Source: Saccharothrix espanaensis DSM 44229 (GTDB lineage Bacteria; Actinomycetota; Actinomycetes; Mycobacteriales; Pseudonocardiaceae). From it: 64,000 nucleotides of DNA. Of the stretch, positions 32,997 to 42,055 are shown piece after piece. The first letter of the stretch is position 1. Every line of letters starts with the position of its first letter. The DNA is taken from NCBI RefSeq assembly GCF_000328705.1, contig NC_019673.1, forward strand, positions 3,658,001 through 3,722,000, in the 5' to 3' direction. The notes below the pieces were generated by a model. The model was not told where the DNA came from, ran no database searches, and was given only the letters and a program-made list of their open reading frames with translations. Both the position numbers and the translations under genes were made by a program.

Positions 32997-35717
32997 TCAG
33001 TTGCGGCTGAACAGGGTCGCCTCCACCCGGTCGGCGTCCTCGGCCCGGCGGTGCCGGCGGTAGAGCTCCAGCGCCCGCTCCCACATCAGCCGGGCGTCGT
33101 CCAGGGAGCCCAGGGCGGCGTGCGCGTGCGCCGCCCGGTCGAGGATCTCCGCCTCGGCCAACGTCCGGCCCAGGCGTCGGCACAGCGCCAGCGCCTCCTG
33201 GTAGTACCGCACGGACTCGGCGTACCAACCGGCCTCGTGCGCGGTGTGCCCGAGGCTGTCCAACGCCGCCGACTCGCCCTCCTCGTCGTGGTGCTCCCGG
33301 TACAGCGCGAGCGCCTGCTCGCAGTGCTCGCGCGCCGGTTCGTAGTAGCCCATGCGGGTTTCCAGCCAGCCCACGATGTTGAGGCCCTCCGCGACGTCCA
33401 GCGGCTCGCCGTGGTCGCGGTAGAGGTCCAAGGCGGTGGTGGCGTGGCGCAGCGCGCGGGAGTGGCTGCCCTGCTGGGTCCACGCCTGCGCGAGCGAGTA
33501 GTGGGTGTGCGCGCGGGGCACCTCCGCGCCCGGCCGGTCGGCCAGCCCGAGCGCCTGGTGCAGGTGGCGCACGGCGGCGTCGTGCTCCTCCAGCCACATG
33601 TGCGCGTAGCCGAGCCGGCGGTGGGCCAGCACCTGGACGTCGGCGTCGGCCAGCCGCCGGGCCGCGGTGAGGGCGATCTCCCAGGTGTCGAGCATGTCGC
33701 GGTGCAGGCCCTGCCGCTGGTGGAACGTCTCCAACGTCCACGCCAGCTGCCAGGCCCGCTCGTGCAGCCCCGCGTCGACCGCCAGCCGCTGCACGGCCGG
33801 CAGGCAGCGGTACTCCTCCTGGAACCACTCCCACGCCGCGGCCTCGTCGGTGTGCGACACGGCCACGCAGCCCGACGCCATCGGGCCCAGGTCGATCAGG
33901 AACCGCGCCGGGTACAGCAGGCGCTCGGCGGCGAACGCGGCGTGCGCGTAGTGGTCCACCAGCCGGCGCACCGCCTCCTCCTCCACGCCCGCGCGGTCGG
34001 CCGCGTACAGCCGCACCAGGTCGTGCATCCGGTACCGGCGCTGCCGGACCACCAGGTTCGCCGACTCCAGCGTGCTCAGCAGCACCCTGGTCCGGGCCAC
34101 CGGCAGCCCGGCCAGCGACGCGGCGGCGGCCGGCCCCAGGTCCGGGCCGGGCGCGAGGCCGAGCAGCCGGAACAGCCGGGCCGCGTCCGGGTCCAGCGCC
34201 TGGTAGGAGGCGTCGAACAGGGCGCGCAGGCTCAGCGCCGGGTCGCCGGTGTCGAACGCGTCGAGCCGGTTCACCTCGTCGCGCAGCTCGTCGGCCAGCG
34301 CCCGCAGCGGCAGGTCCGGGCTGGTCGCCGCGCGCGCCGCCACGATCCCCAGCGCCAGCGGGAGCCCGGCGCACGGCCGCAGCAGCTCCTCCACGGCGGC
34401 CGGCTCCGCGTCGATCCGCGCCGCGCCCACCTGCCGGACCAGCAGCTCCCGGGCCTCGTCGGGGGCCAGCAGGTCCAGCGGCACCGGCAGCGTGCCGCTG
34501 GTGGCGACCAGGCCGGTCAGCGCGTTACGGCTGGTGATCACGACCGTGCAGCGCGAGCCGCCGGGGATCAGCGGGGTCACCTGCCGCACGTCCCGGGCGT
34601 TGTCCAGCACGACCAGCATCCGCCGGTCGGCGACCAGGCTCCGGTACAGGCCCACGGCGGCGTCCGGGTCGGCCGGGACCGCGTCGCGCTCGACGCCCAG
34701 CGCGTCGAGGAACCCGCGCACGGCCGCCGCCGGCTCCAGCGGCGCGCGGTCGGCGCTGTACCCGCGCAGGTCCACGAACAGCTGGCCGTCCGGGAACCGG
34801 TCGAGGTTGCGGTGCGCCCAGTGCAGCGCCAGCCACGTCTTGCCGATCCCGCCCGCGCCGGCGATGGCCGAGACCACCGCGTCCGGCCCGTCCAGCCGGT
34901 CCAGCTCGGCCCGCCGGCCGACGAACGAGCCGGGCGCGGCGGGTAGTTGGCGCGGCACCACGACCTGGTCGGCGCGCGGTGCCGGGTCCAGCGCCGGGTC
35001 GGCGTTGAGGATCCGCCGGTGCAGCAGCCGCAGCGCCGGGCCGGGATCGGCGCCCAGCCGGTCCACCAGCAGGGTGTGCACCCGCCGGTAGTGCTCCAAC
35101 GCGTCGGCGGTGCGGCCCGCCCGGTAGAGCGCCAGCAGGTACTGCGCGGCGACCCGTTCGTCGCGCGGGTGCTCGGCGACCCGCGCGGCCAGTTCCGCCA
35201 CCAGCTGCTCGCCCTGGCCCAGCCGCAGCCGCGCGTCGACCCGGTCGGCCTCGGCGTCGAGCCGCTCGCGGGCCAACCGCTCGCGCTCCTCGTTCGCCCA
35301 GTCGCTGTCCAGGCCGGTCAGCGCCGCGCCCCGCCACCACCCCAGCGCCTCGGTCAGCAGCCGCTCGGCGGACCGGTCGTCGGCCGAGCGGGCGAGCCCG
35401 CGCAGCTCCCGGAACCGGTGCAGGTCCACCGCGTCCGGCGCGGCGGCCAGCAGGTAGCCGCCCGAGCGCAGCAGGATCGGCGTGCCCTCGCCCAGCACCT
35501 GGCGCAGCCGGGACACGTAGCTGGACAGCGTGGCCCGAGCCCGTCCCGGCGGGTCCGCGCCCCACACCCGCCCGATCAGCTCGGCCACCGTGAGCACCCG
35601 GTTGACGTCCACGGCGAGCGCGGCCAGCACGCACCGCTGGCGTGCCGGCCCCAGGTCCACCGTCTTCCCCCCGGCCCGCGCGGAGACCTCGCCGAGCAGG
35701 CTGAACTCCATCGACAT
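32997..35717 (-). CDS. AfsR-like SARP regulator (BTAD, NB-ARC, TPR)
   Basis: 906 residues from ATG 35717 (MSMEFSLLGEVSARAGG) behind GGGGGAAA. Residues 1-95 are the winged helix (QRCVLAALAVDVNRVLTVAE, YVSRLRQVLGEG), 96-245 the bacterial transcriptional activation domain, and about 290-560 the NB-ARC ATPase with P-loop GAGGIGKT and MLVVLDNARDV. The rest is TPR repeats (HTHYSLAQAWTQQGSHSRAL and similar). It is the same architecture as Streptomyces AfsR, which activates secondary metabolism. No biosynthetic cluster is adjacent, so its targets are unknown. Its NB-ARC core is clearly paralogous to the STAND gene at 1377-4013. Confidence 0.95.
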   Translation of the reverse strand: MSMEFSLLGEVSARAGGKTVDLGPARQRCVLAALAVDVNRVLTVAELIGRVWGADPPGRARATLSSYVSRLRQVLGEGTPILLRSGGYLLAAAPDAVDLHRFRELRGLARSADDRSAERLLTEALGWWRGAALTGLDSDWANEERERLARERLDAEADRVDARLRLGQGEQLVAELAARVAEHPRDERVAAQYLLALYRAGRTADALEHYRRVHTLLVDRLGADPGPALRLLHRRILNADPALDPAPRADQVVVPRQLPAAPGSFVGRRAELDRLDGPDAVVSAIAGAGGIGKTWLALHWAHRNLDRFPDGQLFVDLRGYSADRAPLEPAAAVRGFLDALGVERDAVPADPDAAVGLYRSLVADRRMLVVLDNARDVRQVTPLIPGGSRCTVVITSRNALTGLVATSGTLPVPLDLLAPDEARELLVRQVGAARIDAEPAAVEELLRPCAGLPLALGIVAARAATSPDLPLRALADELRDEVNRLDAFDTGDPALSLRALFDASYQALDPDAARLFRLLGLAPGPDLGPAAAASLAGLPVARTRVLLSTLESANLVVRQRRYRMHDLVRLYAADRAGVEEEAVRRLVDHYAHAAFAAERLLYPARFLIDLGPMASGCVAVSHTDEAAAWEWFQEEYRCLPAVQRLAVDAGLHERAWQLAWTLETFHQRQGLHRDMLDTWEIALTAARRLADADVQVLAHRRLGYAHMWLEEHDAAVRHLHQALGLADRPGAEVPRAHTHYSLAQAWTQQGSHSRALRHATTALDLYRDHGEPLDVAEGLNIVGWLETRMGYYEPAREHCEQALALYREHHDEEGESAALDSLGHTAHEAGWYAESVRYYQEALALCRRLGRTLAEAEILDRAAHAHAALGSLDDARLMWERALELYRRHRRAEDADRVEATLFSRN

Positions 35718-35943
35718 GACATTTCCCCCTGGTTCCCCCGTGCACAGGGATAGCGAGGGCGGCGGGTTCCGGGCAGGTCCTTGCCCGGGGTTCACACGAT
35801 CGGCGGTAGGCGGGCGGTGGCCGGCGCGCTCCGCACCGGCCGATGTCGCTGATTTTCAAGAAGTCGGCGCGGATTGGCAACGAATCGCGGGACCGCCCTG
35901 GCGCAGACTCGACTTCAGGCGAGCTCTTCTGGGGGGCAGACTG

Positions 35944-37344
35944 ATGCGCAGTGTCGCGCTGGCCTTGGCCGCGGTGACGGCCGTGGTGACGTGGGGAGTG
36001 CCGTCGGGAGTGTCGTCGGGGGGAACTCCCGCCGCCGGCTCCGAGGGTTCGCGGCTGGCCCGGTCGCTGTCGGCGGCGGTGCAGACCCGGGACGCGATGG
36101 ACTCGGTCCGGGCCTTCGACCGGATCGCCCGCGAGAACGGCGGCAACCGCGAGGCCGGCCGGCCCGGCTACGAGCGGTCCCGCGAGTACACCGAGCAGGT
36201 CCTGCGGCGCGCCGGGTACCACGTGCACACCGAGCCCGTGCCGTTCCTGGGGTGGCGGACCGACGTGGAGCGGCTGTCCGCACCCGGCGACGTCAAGGTC
36301 CTGATGGCCCAGTTCGTCCCGTCCGACGCGGTGACCGGGCGGCTCGCGCGAGCCGCCGCGGCCGGTTGCCAGGTCGGCGACTACCCGCCCGGCACGGTGA
36401 TCGCCGTGGTGCCCTCCGGGACGTGCCCGAGCGGCGACAAGACCGTGGCCGCACGGGACGCCGGCGTGCGGGCCGTGCTGATCTACGACGTCTCGCCGGT
36501 CCCGGACACGGTCCTGCGCCGCCGCGTGGTCGGCACGCCGCTGCCGGTCGGGTTCATCAGCCAGCACAGCGCCGAGTCCCTGGCGGCCGGCGACGCGACG
36601 CTGGAACTGCGCGGCCACGCCGTCCAGTCCACCACCGTCAACCTGTTCGCCGAGACCTCCGGCGGCGACCCGGCCAGTGTCGTGATGGCGGGTGCGCACC
36701 TGGACAGTGGCGCGGACGGGCCCGGCATCAACGACAACGCGACCAGCGTCGCCGCGCTGCTGGAGACCGCGGTCCGCCTCGCGCCGCACCAGAAGACGGT
36801 GCGCAACAAGGTCCGGTTCGCGTTCTGGGGCGCGGAGGAGCTGGTCAACCTCGGCTCCATCCACTACATCGAGACCCGCACCCCGCAGCAGCTCGCGGCG
36901 ATCAGCCTCTACCTGAACTGGGAGCTGATCGCCTCGCCGAACTTCGTGCGGTTCGTGGTCGACGGCGACGACAGCGACCACCCGGGCACCGGCGCGCCCG
37001 CCGGACCGCCCGGCTCCGGCACCGTCGAGGCCGTGCTGTCCGAGGGCTACCGGGTGCAGCACCTGCCGTTGCGCACCGCCGACCTCAACGACATCCGCTC
37101 CGACCAGGAACCGTTCGCCAAGGCCGGGATCCCGGTCGGCGGCGCGTTCGGCGGGGTGCGCGGCATCAAGACGACCGAGGAGGCCGCCGTGTTCGGCGGC
37201 ACCGCCGGCCGGCCGTACGACCCGTGCTACCACCAGCCCTGCGACGACCTGTCGAACGTGCACGTGGGTGCGCTCGGCGAGGCGATGCGGGCGATGGCGT
37301 GGGCGGTGGGGAGGTTCGCCGTCGACGACGACCTGCGGACGTGA
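35944..37344 (+). CDS. Secreted M28-family zinc aminopeptidase
   Basis: 466 residues from ATG 35944. A signal peptide (MRSVALALAAVTAVVTWGVP) precedes an M28 fold with an inserted PA-type domain (about 110-215). Zinc ligands: GAHLDSG (His252), GINDN (Asp264), WGAEEL (Glu298, Glu299) and a late His in CYHQPCDD. The ligand usually given as Asp in Streptomyces aminopeptidase (NFDMIGSPN) is Glu here (NWELIASPN, about residue 327). It cuts N-terminal residues from peptides outside the cell. Confidence 0.9.
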   Translation: MRSVALALAAVTAVVTWGVPSGVSSGGTPAAGSEGSRLARSLSAAVQTRDAMDSVRAFDRIARENGGNREAGRPGYERSREYTEQVLRRAGYHVHTEPVPFLGWRTDVERLSAPGDVKVLMAQFVPSDAVTGRLARAAAAGCQVGDYPPGTVIAVVPSGTCPSGDKTVAARDAGVRAVLIYDVSPVPDTVLRRRVVGTPLPVGFISQHSAESLAAGDATLELRGHAVQSTTVNLFAETSGGDPASVVMAGAHLDSGADGPGINDNATSVAALLETAVRLAPHQKTVRNKVRFAFWGAEELVNLGSIHYIETRTPQQLAAISLYLNWELIASPNFVRFVVDGDDSDHPGTGAPAGPPGSGTVEAVLSEGYRVQHLPLRTADLNDIRSDQEPFAKAGIPVGGAFGGVRGIKTTEEAAVFGGTAGRPYDPCYHQPCDDLSNVHVGALGEAMRAMAWAVGRFAVDDDLRT

Positions 37345-37357
37345 AGGAGGTGCCGAC

Positions 37358-37420
37358 ATGGACTACCCCCACTAGCAACTAGCCGCTAGAGGGTGGGGCG
37401 TGCGGCTCGGCACGCCCCAC
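37358..37420 (+). promoter_or_regulatory. Five-codon ORF behind a perfect ribosome site, then a hairpin
   Basis: Right at the aminopeptidase stop lies AAGGAGGTG, a near-perfect anti-16S match, followed 7 bases on by ATG GAC TAC CCC CAC TAG (37358-37375). Eighteen bases later comes a perfect 11-bp hairpin (GTGGGGCGTGC / GCACGCCCCAC, 37393-37420), and the P450 start is 24 bp beyond it. It may simply be a decayed gene start plus a terminator, or a leader peptide-attenuator arrangement. Confidence 0.4.
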
Positions 37421-37444
37421 CACGGCTGTCCAGGAGTGTCCTAG

Positions 37445-38593
37445 ATGACCAGCATCTTCGCCCCGCTCTCGGCCACCATGCTGGCCGACCCGCACGCGGT
37501 CTACGCCCGGCTGCGCGCCGAGGACCCCGTGCACTGGCACGACCAGCTCGCCGCGTGGGTCCTCACCCGGCACGACGACTGCACCCGGGTCCTCAAGGAC
37601 ACCACCGCTTTCGGCTCCGACCCGCGCGCGCTCGGCAAGCCGCTCCCGGATTCCGTGCTGAGCCTGCAAACTCTCGACCCGCCCGAGCACACCGCCGTGC
37701 GCCGGCGCTTCCTGCACCCGCTGCGGGCGTTCGAGGACGGCTTGTGGGACAAGGAGATCCGCCGCGTGGCGCGCGACCTCGTGGACCGGCTGGACGGCGT
37801 GGTGGACTTCGCGCGCGACGTCGCCGAACCGCTCGCCCTGCACGCCGTGTGCACCCTCTACGGCATCCCGTTCCCCGCCGAGCACGAACGGTTCCGGGCC
37901 ACCTCGCGGACCATGGTCCTGGGCATGGACGCCGGCCTCGACCCGGCCCGCCGCGAACCGGCGCTGGCCGCGCGCGATCAGCTCAACGCGATGATCGCCG
38001 GGTGGCGCGCGGCGGCCGTGCCCGGCGGGGTCCTGGCGTCGGTCGAACCGGGGGAGGACCGGGTGCTGCGCAACTCGCTGCGCGCGGTGTTCGACGCCGG
38101 CTACTCCACCACCGGCAACCTGCTGGGCAACGCCGTGCACTGGCTGACCGACCGCAAACCGTGGCGCGGCGCGGAACTGGCGGAGCTGGACGGCCGGGCC
38201 GCCGACGAGCTGATCCGGCTGGCCGGTCCCGTGCAGGCGGTCAGCCGGCACTGCAAGCGGGACACGGAGCTGCGCGGCCGGCCGGTGCGGCGCGGCGACG
38301 TGCTCGTGCTGGTGCTGGCGGGCGCCAATCGAGACCCCGAGGTGTTCCCCGACCCGGATGTGGCGGACTTCACCCGCAGCCCCAACCCGCACCTCGGGCT
38401 GGGCCGCGGCGCGCACTCGTGCTTCGGCGGGCACCTGGGCCGACACCTGCTGATCACGCTGCTCGCGGAGCTGGCCCGGCTGGACCGGATCGAGGCCGGC
38501 GGCGAGCCGGTGCGCCGGCCCACCGCGACCCAGCGCGGCCTCGACCGGCTGCCGATCCGCTTTTCCCGGGGGAACAAGCACGCGGCGGCGTAG
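37445..38593 (+). CDS. Cytochrome P450 (CYP107-like group)
   Basis: 382 residues from ATG 37445 behind GGAG. The haem-binding loop is LGLGRGAHSCFGGHLGR with Cys326; the ExxR motif is in DELIRLAGPVQAVSR; the I helix reads FDAGYSTTGNLLGN, where the usual acid-Thr pair (GxE/DT) has Ser in place of the acid. The missing acid may alter proton delivery or favour an unusual reaction. No ferredoxin gene is adjacent. The substrate is unknown. Confidence 0.9.
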   Translation: MTSIFAPLSATMLADPHAVYARLRAEDPVHWHDQLAAWVLTRHDDCTRVLKDTTAFGSDPRALGKPLPDSVLSLQTLDPPEHTAVRRRFLHPLRAFEDGLWDKEIRRVARDLVDRLDGVVDFARDVAEPLALHAVCTLYGIPFPAEHERFRATSRTMVLGMDAGLDPARREPALAARDQLNAMIAGWRAAAVPGGVLASVEPGEDRVLRNSLRAVFDAGYSTTGNLLGNAVHWLTDRKPWRGAELAELDGRAADELIRLAGPVQAVSRHCKRDTELRGRPVRRGDVLVLVLAGANRDPEVFPDPDVADFTRSPNPHLGLGRGAHSCFGGHLGRHLLITLLAELARLDRIEAGGEPVRRPTATQRGLDRLPIRFSRGNKHAAA

Positions 38594-38630
38594 GTTGATC
38601 CGGGTCGTATAACGACCATGGGGGTCACGG

Positions 38631-39848
38631 ATGAAGAAGATCGCGGCAGTACTGCTCACCGCGGCGCTCGGGGTGGTGCTCGCGCCCACGGCGTCGGCCC
38701 ACCCGGGCTGGGCGGCGACCTGGGCCGCCTCACCGCACGAGCCCACCGACGTGTTCGGGCCCACCTGGGGCACCGAGGGCTTCGACAACCACACCGTGCG
38801 GCAGGTCGTGCGGACCAGCGGCGGTGGTCCGGCGGTGCGCGTGCGCCTGTCCAACGCCTACGGGAGCACGCCGCTCAAGCTCACCGGGGCGACCGTCGCC
38901 CGGTCCGCGCAGGGCGCGGCGGTGCGGCCGGAGACGGTGCGGCACCTGACCTTCGGCGGCCACCGCTCGACCACCGTGCGCCCCGGCGGCGAACTGGTCA
39001 GCGACGTGGCGTTCCTGCCGGTCGAGCCGTTGCAGCGGCTCACCGTCACGCTCTACTTCGCGGGCCGGACCGGTCCGGCGACCGGCCACTCGTTCGCCAC
39101 CGCCACCAGCTACCGGGCCGGCGGCGACCACCGGGCGGACGCCTCGGCCGCCGCGTTCGGCGAGAAGTCCGAGTCCTGGTACTACCTCAGCGGGGTGGAG
39201 ACCGTCGACCGCACGCCGCGCCGGGACGTGGTGGTGGCCTTCGGCGACTCCATCACCGACGGCGCGGGGGCCACTGTGGACGGTGACAACCGGTACCCCG
39301 ACGAGCTGGCGGAGCGGTTGCGCGGCAGGAAGAACGTCGTCAACGCCGGGATCGGCGGCAACCGGGTGCTCAACGACTCGGCGTGCTTCGGCGAGAAGGC
39401 CACCGAGCGGTTCGCCCGGGACGCCCTCGGGCAGCCCGACGTGCGCACGGTGATCCTGCTGGAGGGCATCAACGACATCGGGTTCAGCAACTTCCCGATC
39501 GACTGCGCCCTGCCCAACCCGGTGGTGACCGCGGCCGACGTGGTCGCCGGCTACCGCGACCTGATCCGGCAGGCGCACGCCAAGGGCGTCCGGGTCGTCG
39601 GCGCGACCCTGTTGCCGTACAAGGGCGCGGCGTACCACACGGAGGCCGGCGAGGCGGTGCGGGACGAGGTGAACGCCTGGATCCGCACGTCCGGGGAGTT
39701 CGACGCGGTGGTGGACTTCGAGAAGGCCACGGCGGACCCGGCCGACCCGGACTCGCTGCTGCCGGCCTACGACAGCGGCGACAAGCTGCACCCCAGCGAC
39801 GCGGGCTACCGCGCGATGGCGCAGGCCGTTGACCTGTCGGTGCTGTAG
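38631..39848 (+). CDS. Secreted SGNH/GDSL-family esterase
   Basis: 405 residues from ATG 38631. Signal peptide MKKIAAVLLTAALGVVLAP, cleaved near ASA-H. An N-terminal beta-rich domain of about 190 residues is followed by the SGNH hydrolase: AFGDSITDGAG (Ser), NAGIGGNRVL (Gly), LLEGINDIGF (Asn) and DKLHPSDAGYRAM (Asp/His). Likely removes acyl groups from extracellular polysaccharide or lipid. A short fragment similar to residues near its C-terminus is found at 57963-58154. Confidence 0.95.
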   Translation: MKKIAAVLLTAALGVVLAPTASAHPGWAATWAASPHEPTDVFGPTWGTEGFDNHTVRQVVRTSGGGPAVRVRLSNAYGSTPLKLTGATVARSAQGAAVRPETVRHLTFGGHRSTTVRPGGELVSDVAFLPVEPLQRLTVTLYFAGRTGPATGHSFATATSYRAGGDHRADASAAAFGEKSESWYYLSGVETVDRTPRRDVVVAFGDSITDGAGATVDGDNRYPDELAERLRGRKNVVNAGIGGNRVLNDSACFGEKATERFARDALGQPDVRTVILLEGINDIGFSNFPIDCALPNPVVTAADVVAGYRDLIRQAHAKGVRVVGATLLPYKGAAYHTEAGEAVRDEVNAWIRTSGEFDAVVDFEKATADPADPDSLLPAYDSGDKLHPSDAGYRAMAQAVDLSVL

Positions 39849-39981
39849 AACCGTTGCGGTGGCACGAGCCGTGCCCTACCGGTGGGTGCGGCGGTAGGTC
39901 GTGCCGACGACGGGGTCTCCGGCGGGCGCTGACCGGCGCAGCCGTAGCTGTCCGTGAAACCGTTGCGGTGACGTAAAAAGA

Positions 39982-40073
39982 GAGCGGGCCGGTCGGCCCG
40001 GACCGGCCCGCTCCCGTCCGAGGGGGGAACTCCCCGGGAGGAGCGGGCCGCCCCGCCGAGGGCGGCCCGCTCC
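39982..40073. terminator. Two tandem strong hairpins between convergent genes
   Basis: Hairpin 1: GAGCGGGCCGGTC / GACCGGCCCGCTC, 39982-40013, loop of 6. Hairpin 2: GGAGCGGGCCGCC / GGCGGCCCGCTCC, 40040-40073, loop of 8. Both arms share GAGCGGGCC, so one probably arose from the other. They separate the esterase from the catabolic island. Confidence 0.9.
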
Positions 40074-40077
40074 CGTC

Positions 40078-40464
40078 TCAGGACTCCGCGCCCACGATCA
40101 GCGCGGTGTCGGCGACCTGCTCGAAACTGGTGACCCGGCCGTCGGCCACCCGCCAGATGTGGGTGAACCGGGCGGTCATGCCCTTGCCGGTCGCGCGGTG
40201 CACGCCGGTGTAGCTGCCCAGCGCGACGACCGTGTCGCCCGCGTCCAGCAGTTCGGCGACGGACACGCCGAACGACGCCCAGTCCGCGCCGATCCGCTGG
40301 AACACGTTGGCGACGATGGCGTCCCGGCCGACGTAGGTGCCGCCGTAGGTGGAGCCGGCGGCCTCGGTCCAGGAGGCGTCGGGGGCGAGCGGGGCCAGCA
40401 TCCCGTCCAGGTCGCCCCGGTCGGACGCGGCGTAGTGGGCGCGGACGACGTCCAGTGCGGTCAT
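40078..40464 (-). CDS. SnoaL/NTF2-like protein
   Basis: 128 residues from ATG 40464 behind AAGGAAG. The cone-shaped NTF2-like fold is shown by VRAHYAASDRGDLDGMLAPL, ASWTEAAGSTYGGTYVGRDA and RFTHIWRVADGRVTSFEQV. Members bind or isomerise small ligands such as polyketides or steroids. It is the last gene of the series of minus-strand genes running from HpaD, 11 bp after the MoaF-like gene, so it may act on an intermediate of the same pathway (inference). Confidence 0.85.
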   Translation of the reverse strand: MTALDVVRAHYAASDRGDLDGMLAPLAPDASWTEAAGSTYGGTYVGRDAIVANVFQRIGADWASFGVSVAELLDAGDTVVALGSYTGVHRATGKGMTARFTHIWRVADGRVTSFEQVADTALIVGAES

Positions 40465-40475
40465 GTTCTTCCTTT

Positions 40476-41249
40476 TCAGACGGGCTGTTCGTCGGGGTAG
40501 GACACCCGGCCGAGCGGTTCGACGTGCGCGCCGCCGGGTGCGCTGCGGATCTCGCCTTCGCCGTTGAGGCCGAAGAACGTGCCCGTGGTGCGCATCGCGT
40601 CCAGGTCGTAGAGCCACGTGGTCGCGACCGGGATGCGGAACTCGCGGAAGGTGAACACGTACCGGTTGTCCGAGATCTTGTACGCGGTCGCCAGGTCCAC
40701 GTCGCCGTGGCCGCGCTGCTCGCCCACCAGGCACTGCCAGGCGTAGCGCTCCGAGCTCAGGTACACGTGCTCGTAGAGGTGGTTGGGGCTGTAGCGGTAG
40801 AGCGCGCGGAACCCGATCAGCTCGCGCGTCTCGGCGGCCGGCTCGCCCTTCGGGCCGACGCCGTCACCGGTGTCGAGCACGCCCGGCTTGAAGACCTGCG
40901 ACACCTGGGGGACGCCGTCGACCTTCTGCTCGGCGATGGTCGACTCGACGCTCAGCGTCCGCCGGTTGTCCACGTCGGCGATCAGCACGGCGCACTCGCG
41001 CGGCGTCTTGGTGTCGATGAGCGTCAGGAAGTAGATCCCCGGCGCGCCCTCCACCGCCTCGTACCGGTCGGTGCCCGACGCCTCGCCCGCGGTCCACGCG
41101 GCGTGCGACTCGTCGGTGAAGGTCAGCGTGACCTCGCCGCCCTCGTCGTGCCGGACGGTCCAGGTGAGGCCGACCAGGGCGTCGGTGCGCGGCAACCGGT
41201 TGCCGTCGATGCCCTTGGCGAAGTCGTCGACGGTCTTCCACTCCGACAT
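40476..41249 (-). CDS. MoaF-family protein
   Basis: 257 residues from ATG 41249. Two lipocalin-like halves: LTWTVRHDEGGEVTLTFTD in the N-terminal (MoaF_N) part, and YRYSPNHLYEHVYLSSERYA, CLVGEQRGHGDVDLATAYK and FTFREFRIPVATTW in the C-terminal (MoaF_C) part. Databases often label this family molybdenum cofactor biosynthesis protein F. From memory, moaF was described in the Klebsiella monoamine regulon, and the neighbours here (SDRs, aldehyde dehydrogenase, homoprotocatechuate enzymes) support aromatic-amine metabolism instead. Its biochemical role is unknown. Confidence 0.85.
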   Translation of the reverse strand: MSEWKTVDDFAKGIDGNRLPRTDALVGLTWTVRHDEGGEVTLTFTDESHAAWTAGEASGTDRYEAVEGAPGIYFLTLIDTKTPRECAVLIADVDNRRTLSVESTIAEQKVDGVPQVSQVFKPGVLDTGDGVGPKGEPAAETRELIGFRALYRYSPNHLYEHVYLSSERYAWQCLVGEQRGHGDVDLATAYKISDNRYVFTFREFRIPVATTWLYDLDAMRTTGTFFGLNGEGEIRSAPGGAHVEPLGRVSYPDEQPV

Positions 41250-41260
41250 CTGATGTCCTC

Positions 41261-42055
41261 TCAGGCCAGTTCGATGGTGGGCAGGTCGACGGCGCTCGCG
41301 CCCGCGTCCGCGGTGACGATCGCGCCGCTGACGATCGAGGCGTCCGAGGAGGCCAGGAACGCGATCACGGACGCCACCTCCTCCGCGTCGGCGGGGCGGC
41401 CGAGCGGGGTGTTCTCGGTCAGCAGCGCGTAGGCGTCGTCGCGGCTCAGGCCGCGCGACTCGCCGAACCGGTCCATCTGCTCGTCGGCCATCGCGGTGCG
41501 CACCCAGCCGGGGCACACCACGTTCGAGCGGACGCCGTGCTTGCCGTAGTCGCGGGCGATCGAGCGGCTCAGGCCGATCAGGGCGTGCTTGGTGGCGGTG
41601 TAGCCGGCCACCGCGGGGCCGGCGAACAGGCCCGCGAGCGAGGACACCAGCACCACCGAGCCGCCGCCGTCGACCAGGCCGGGCAGCGCGGCCCGGATGG
41701 TGACGAACGCGCTGGTCAGGTTGGCGTCGAGGGCGAGCTGCCAGCCCTCGTCGGTGGTCTCCGCGGCGGTGCCGAGCCCGTGGCCGCCCGCGTTGGCCAC
41801 GACCACGTCGATCCGGCCCAGGCGTTCGGTGGCCTCGGCGACGACGGCGGCCATCGCCGCGCCGTCGGCGGCGTCGGCGGGCAGCGCCAGGGCGGCGTCG
41901 CCCAGCGGGCCCGCGACCTCGGCCAGCGGCGCGGGCCGGCGGCCGGTCAGCACGACCTTGCCGCCCTCGGCCACGACCAGCCGCGCGGTGGCCGCGCCGA
42001 TGCCGGTGCCCGCGCCGGTGATCAGGGCGACCCGGCCGGTGAATCGAGAGCCCAT
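41261..42055 (-). CDS. Short-chain dehydrogenase/reductase
   Basis: 264 residues from ATG 42055. Classical SDR: TGAGTGIG at 14-21, NAGG in VVANAGGHG, Ser in VVLVSSLAG, Tyr/Lys in YTATKHALIG, and ARDYGKHGVRSNVVCPG. It overlaps the 3' end of the upstream SDR-like gene by 34 bp, so the two are translationally linked. In this context it probably oxidises or reduces an aromatic-side-chain alcohol or carbonyl (inference). Confidence 0.9.
   Translation of the reverse strand: MGSRFTGRVALITGAGTGIGAATARLVVAEGGKVVLTGRRPAPLAEVAGPLGDAALALPADAADGAAMAAVVAEATERLGRIDVVVANAGGHGLGTAAETTDEGWQLALDANLTSAFVTIRAALPGLVDGGGSVVLVSSLAGLFAGPAVAGYTATKHALIGLSRSIARDYGKHGVRSNVVCPGWVRTAMADEQMDRFGESRGLSRDDAYALLTENTPLGRPADAEEVASVIAFLASSDASIVSGAIVTADAGASAVDLPTIELA

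Noticed and set aside
40476..41249. Calling the MoaF-family gene a molybdenum cofactor gene
   Set aside because: No other molybdopterin gene is near, and the neighbours are all aromatic catabolism genes. The label seems to come from a naming clash.
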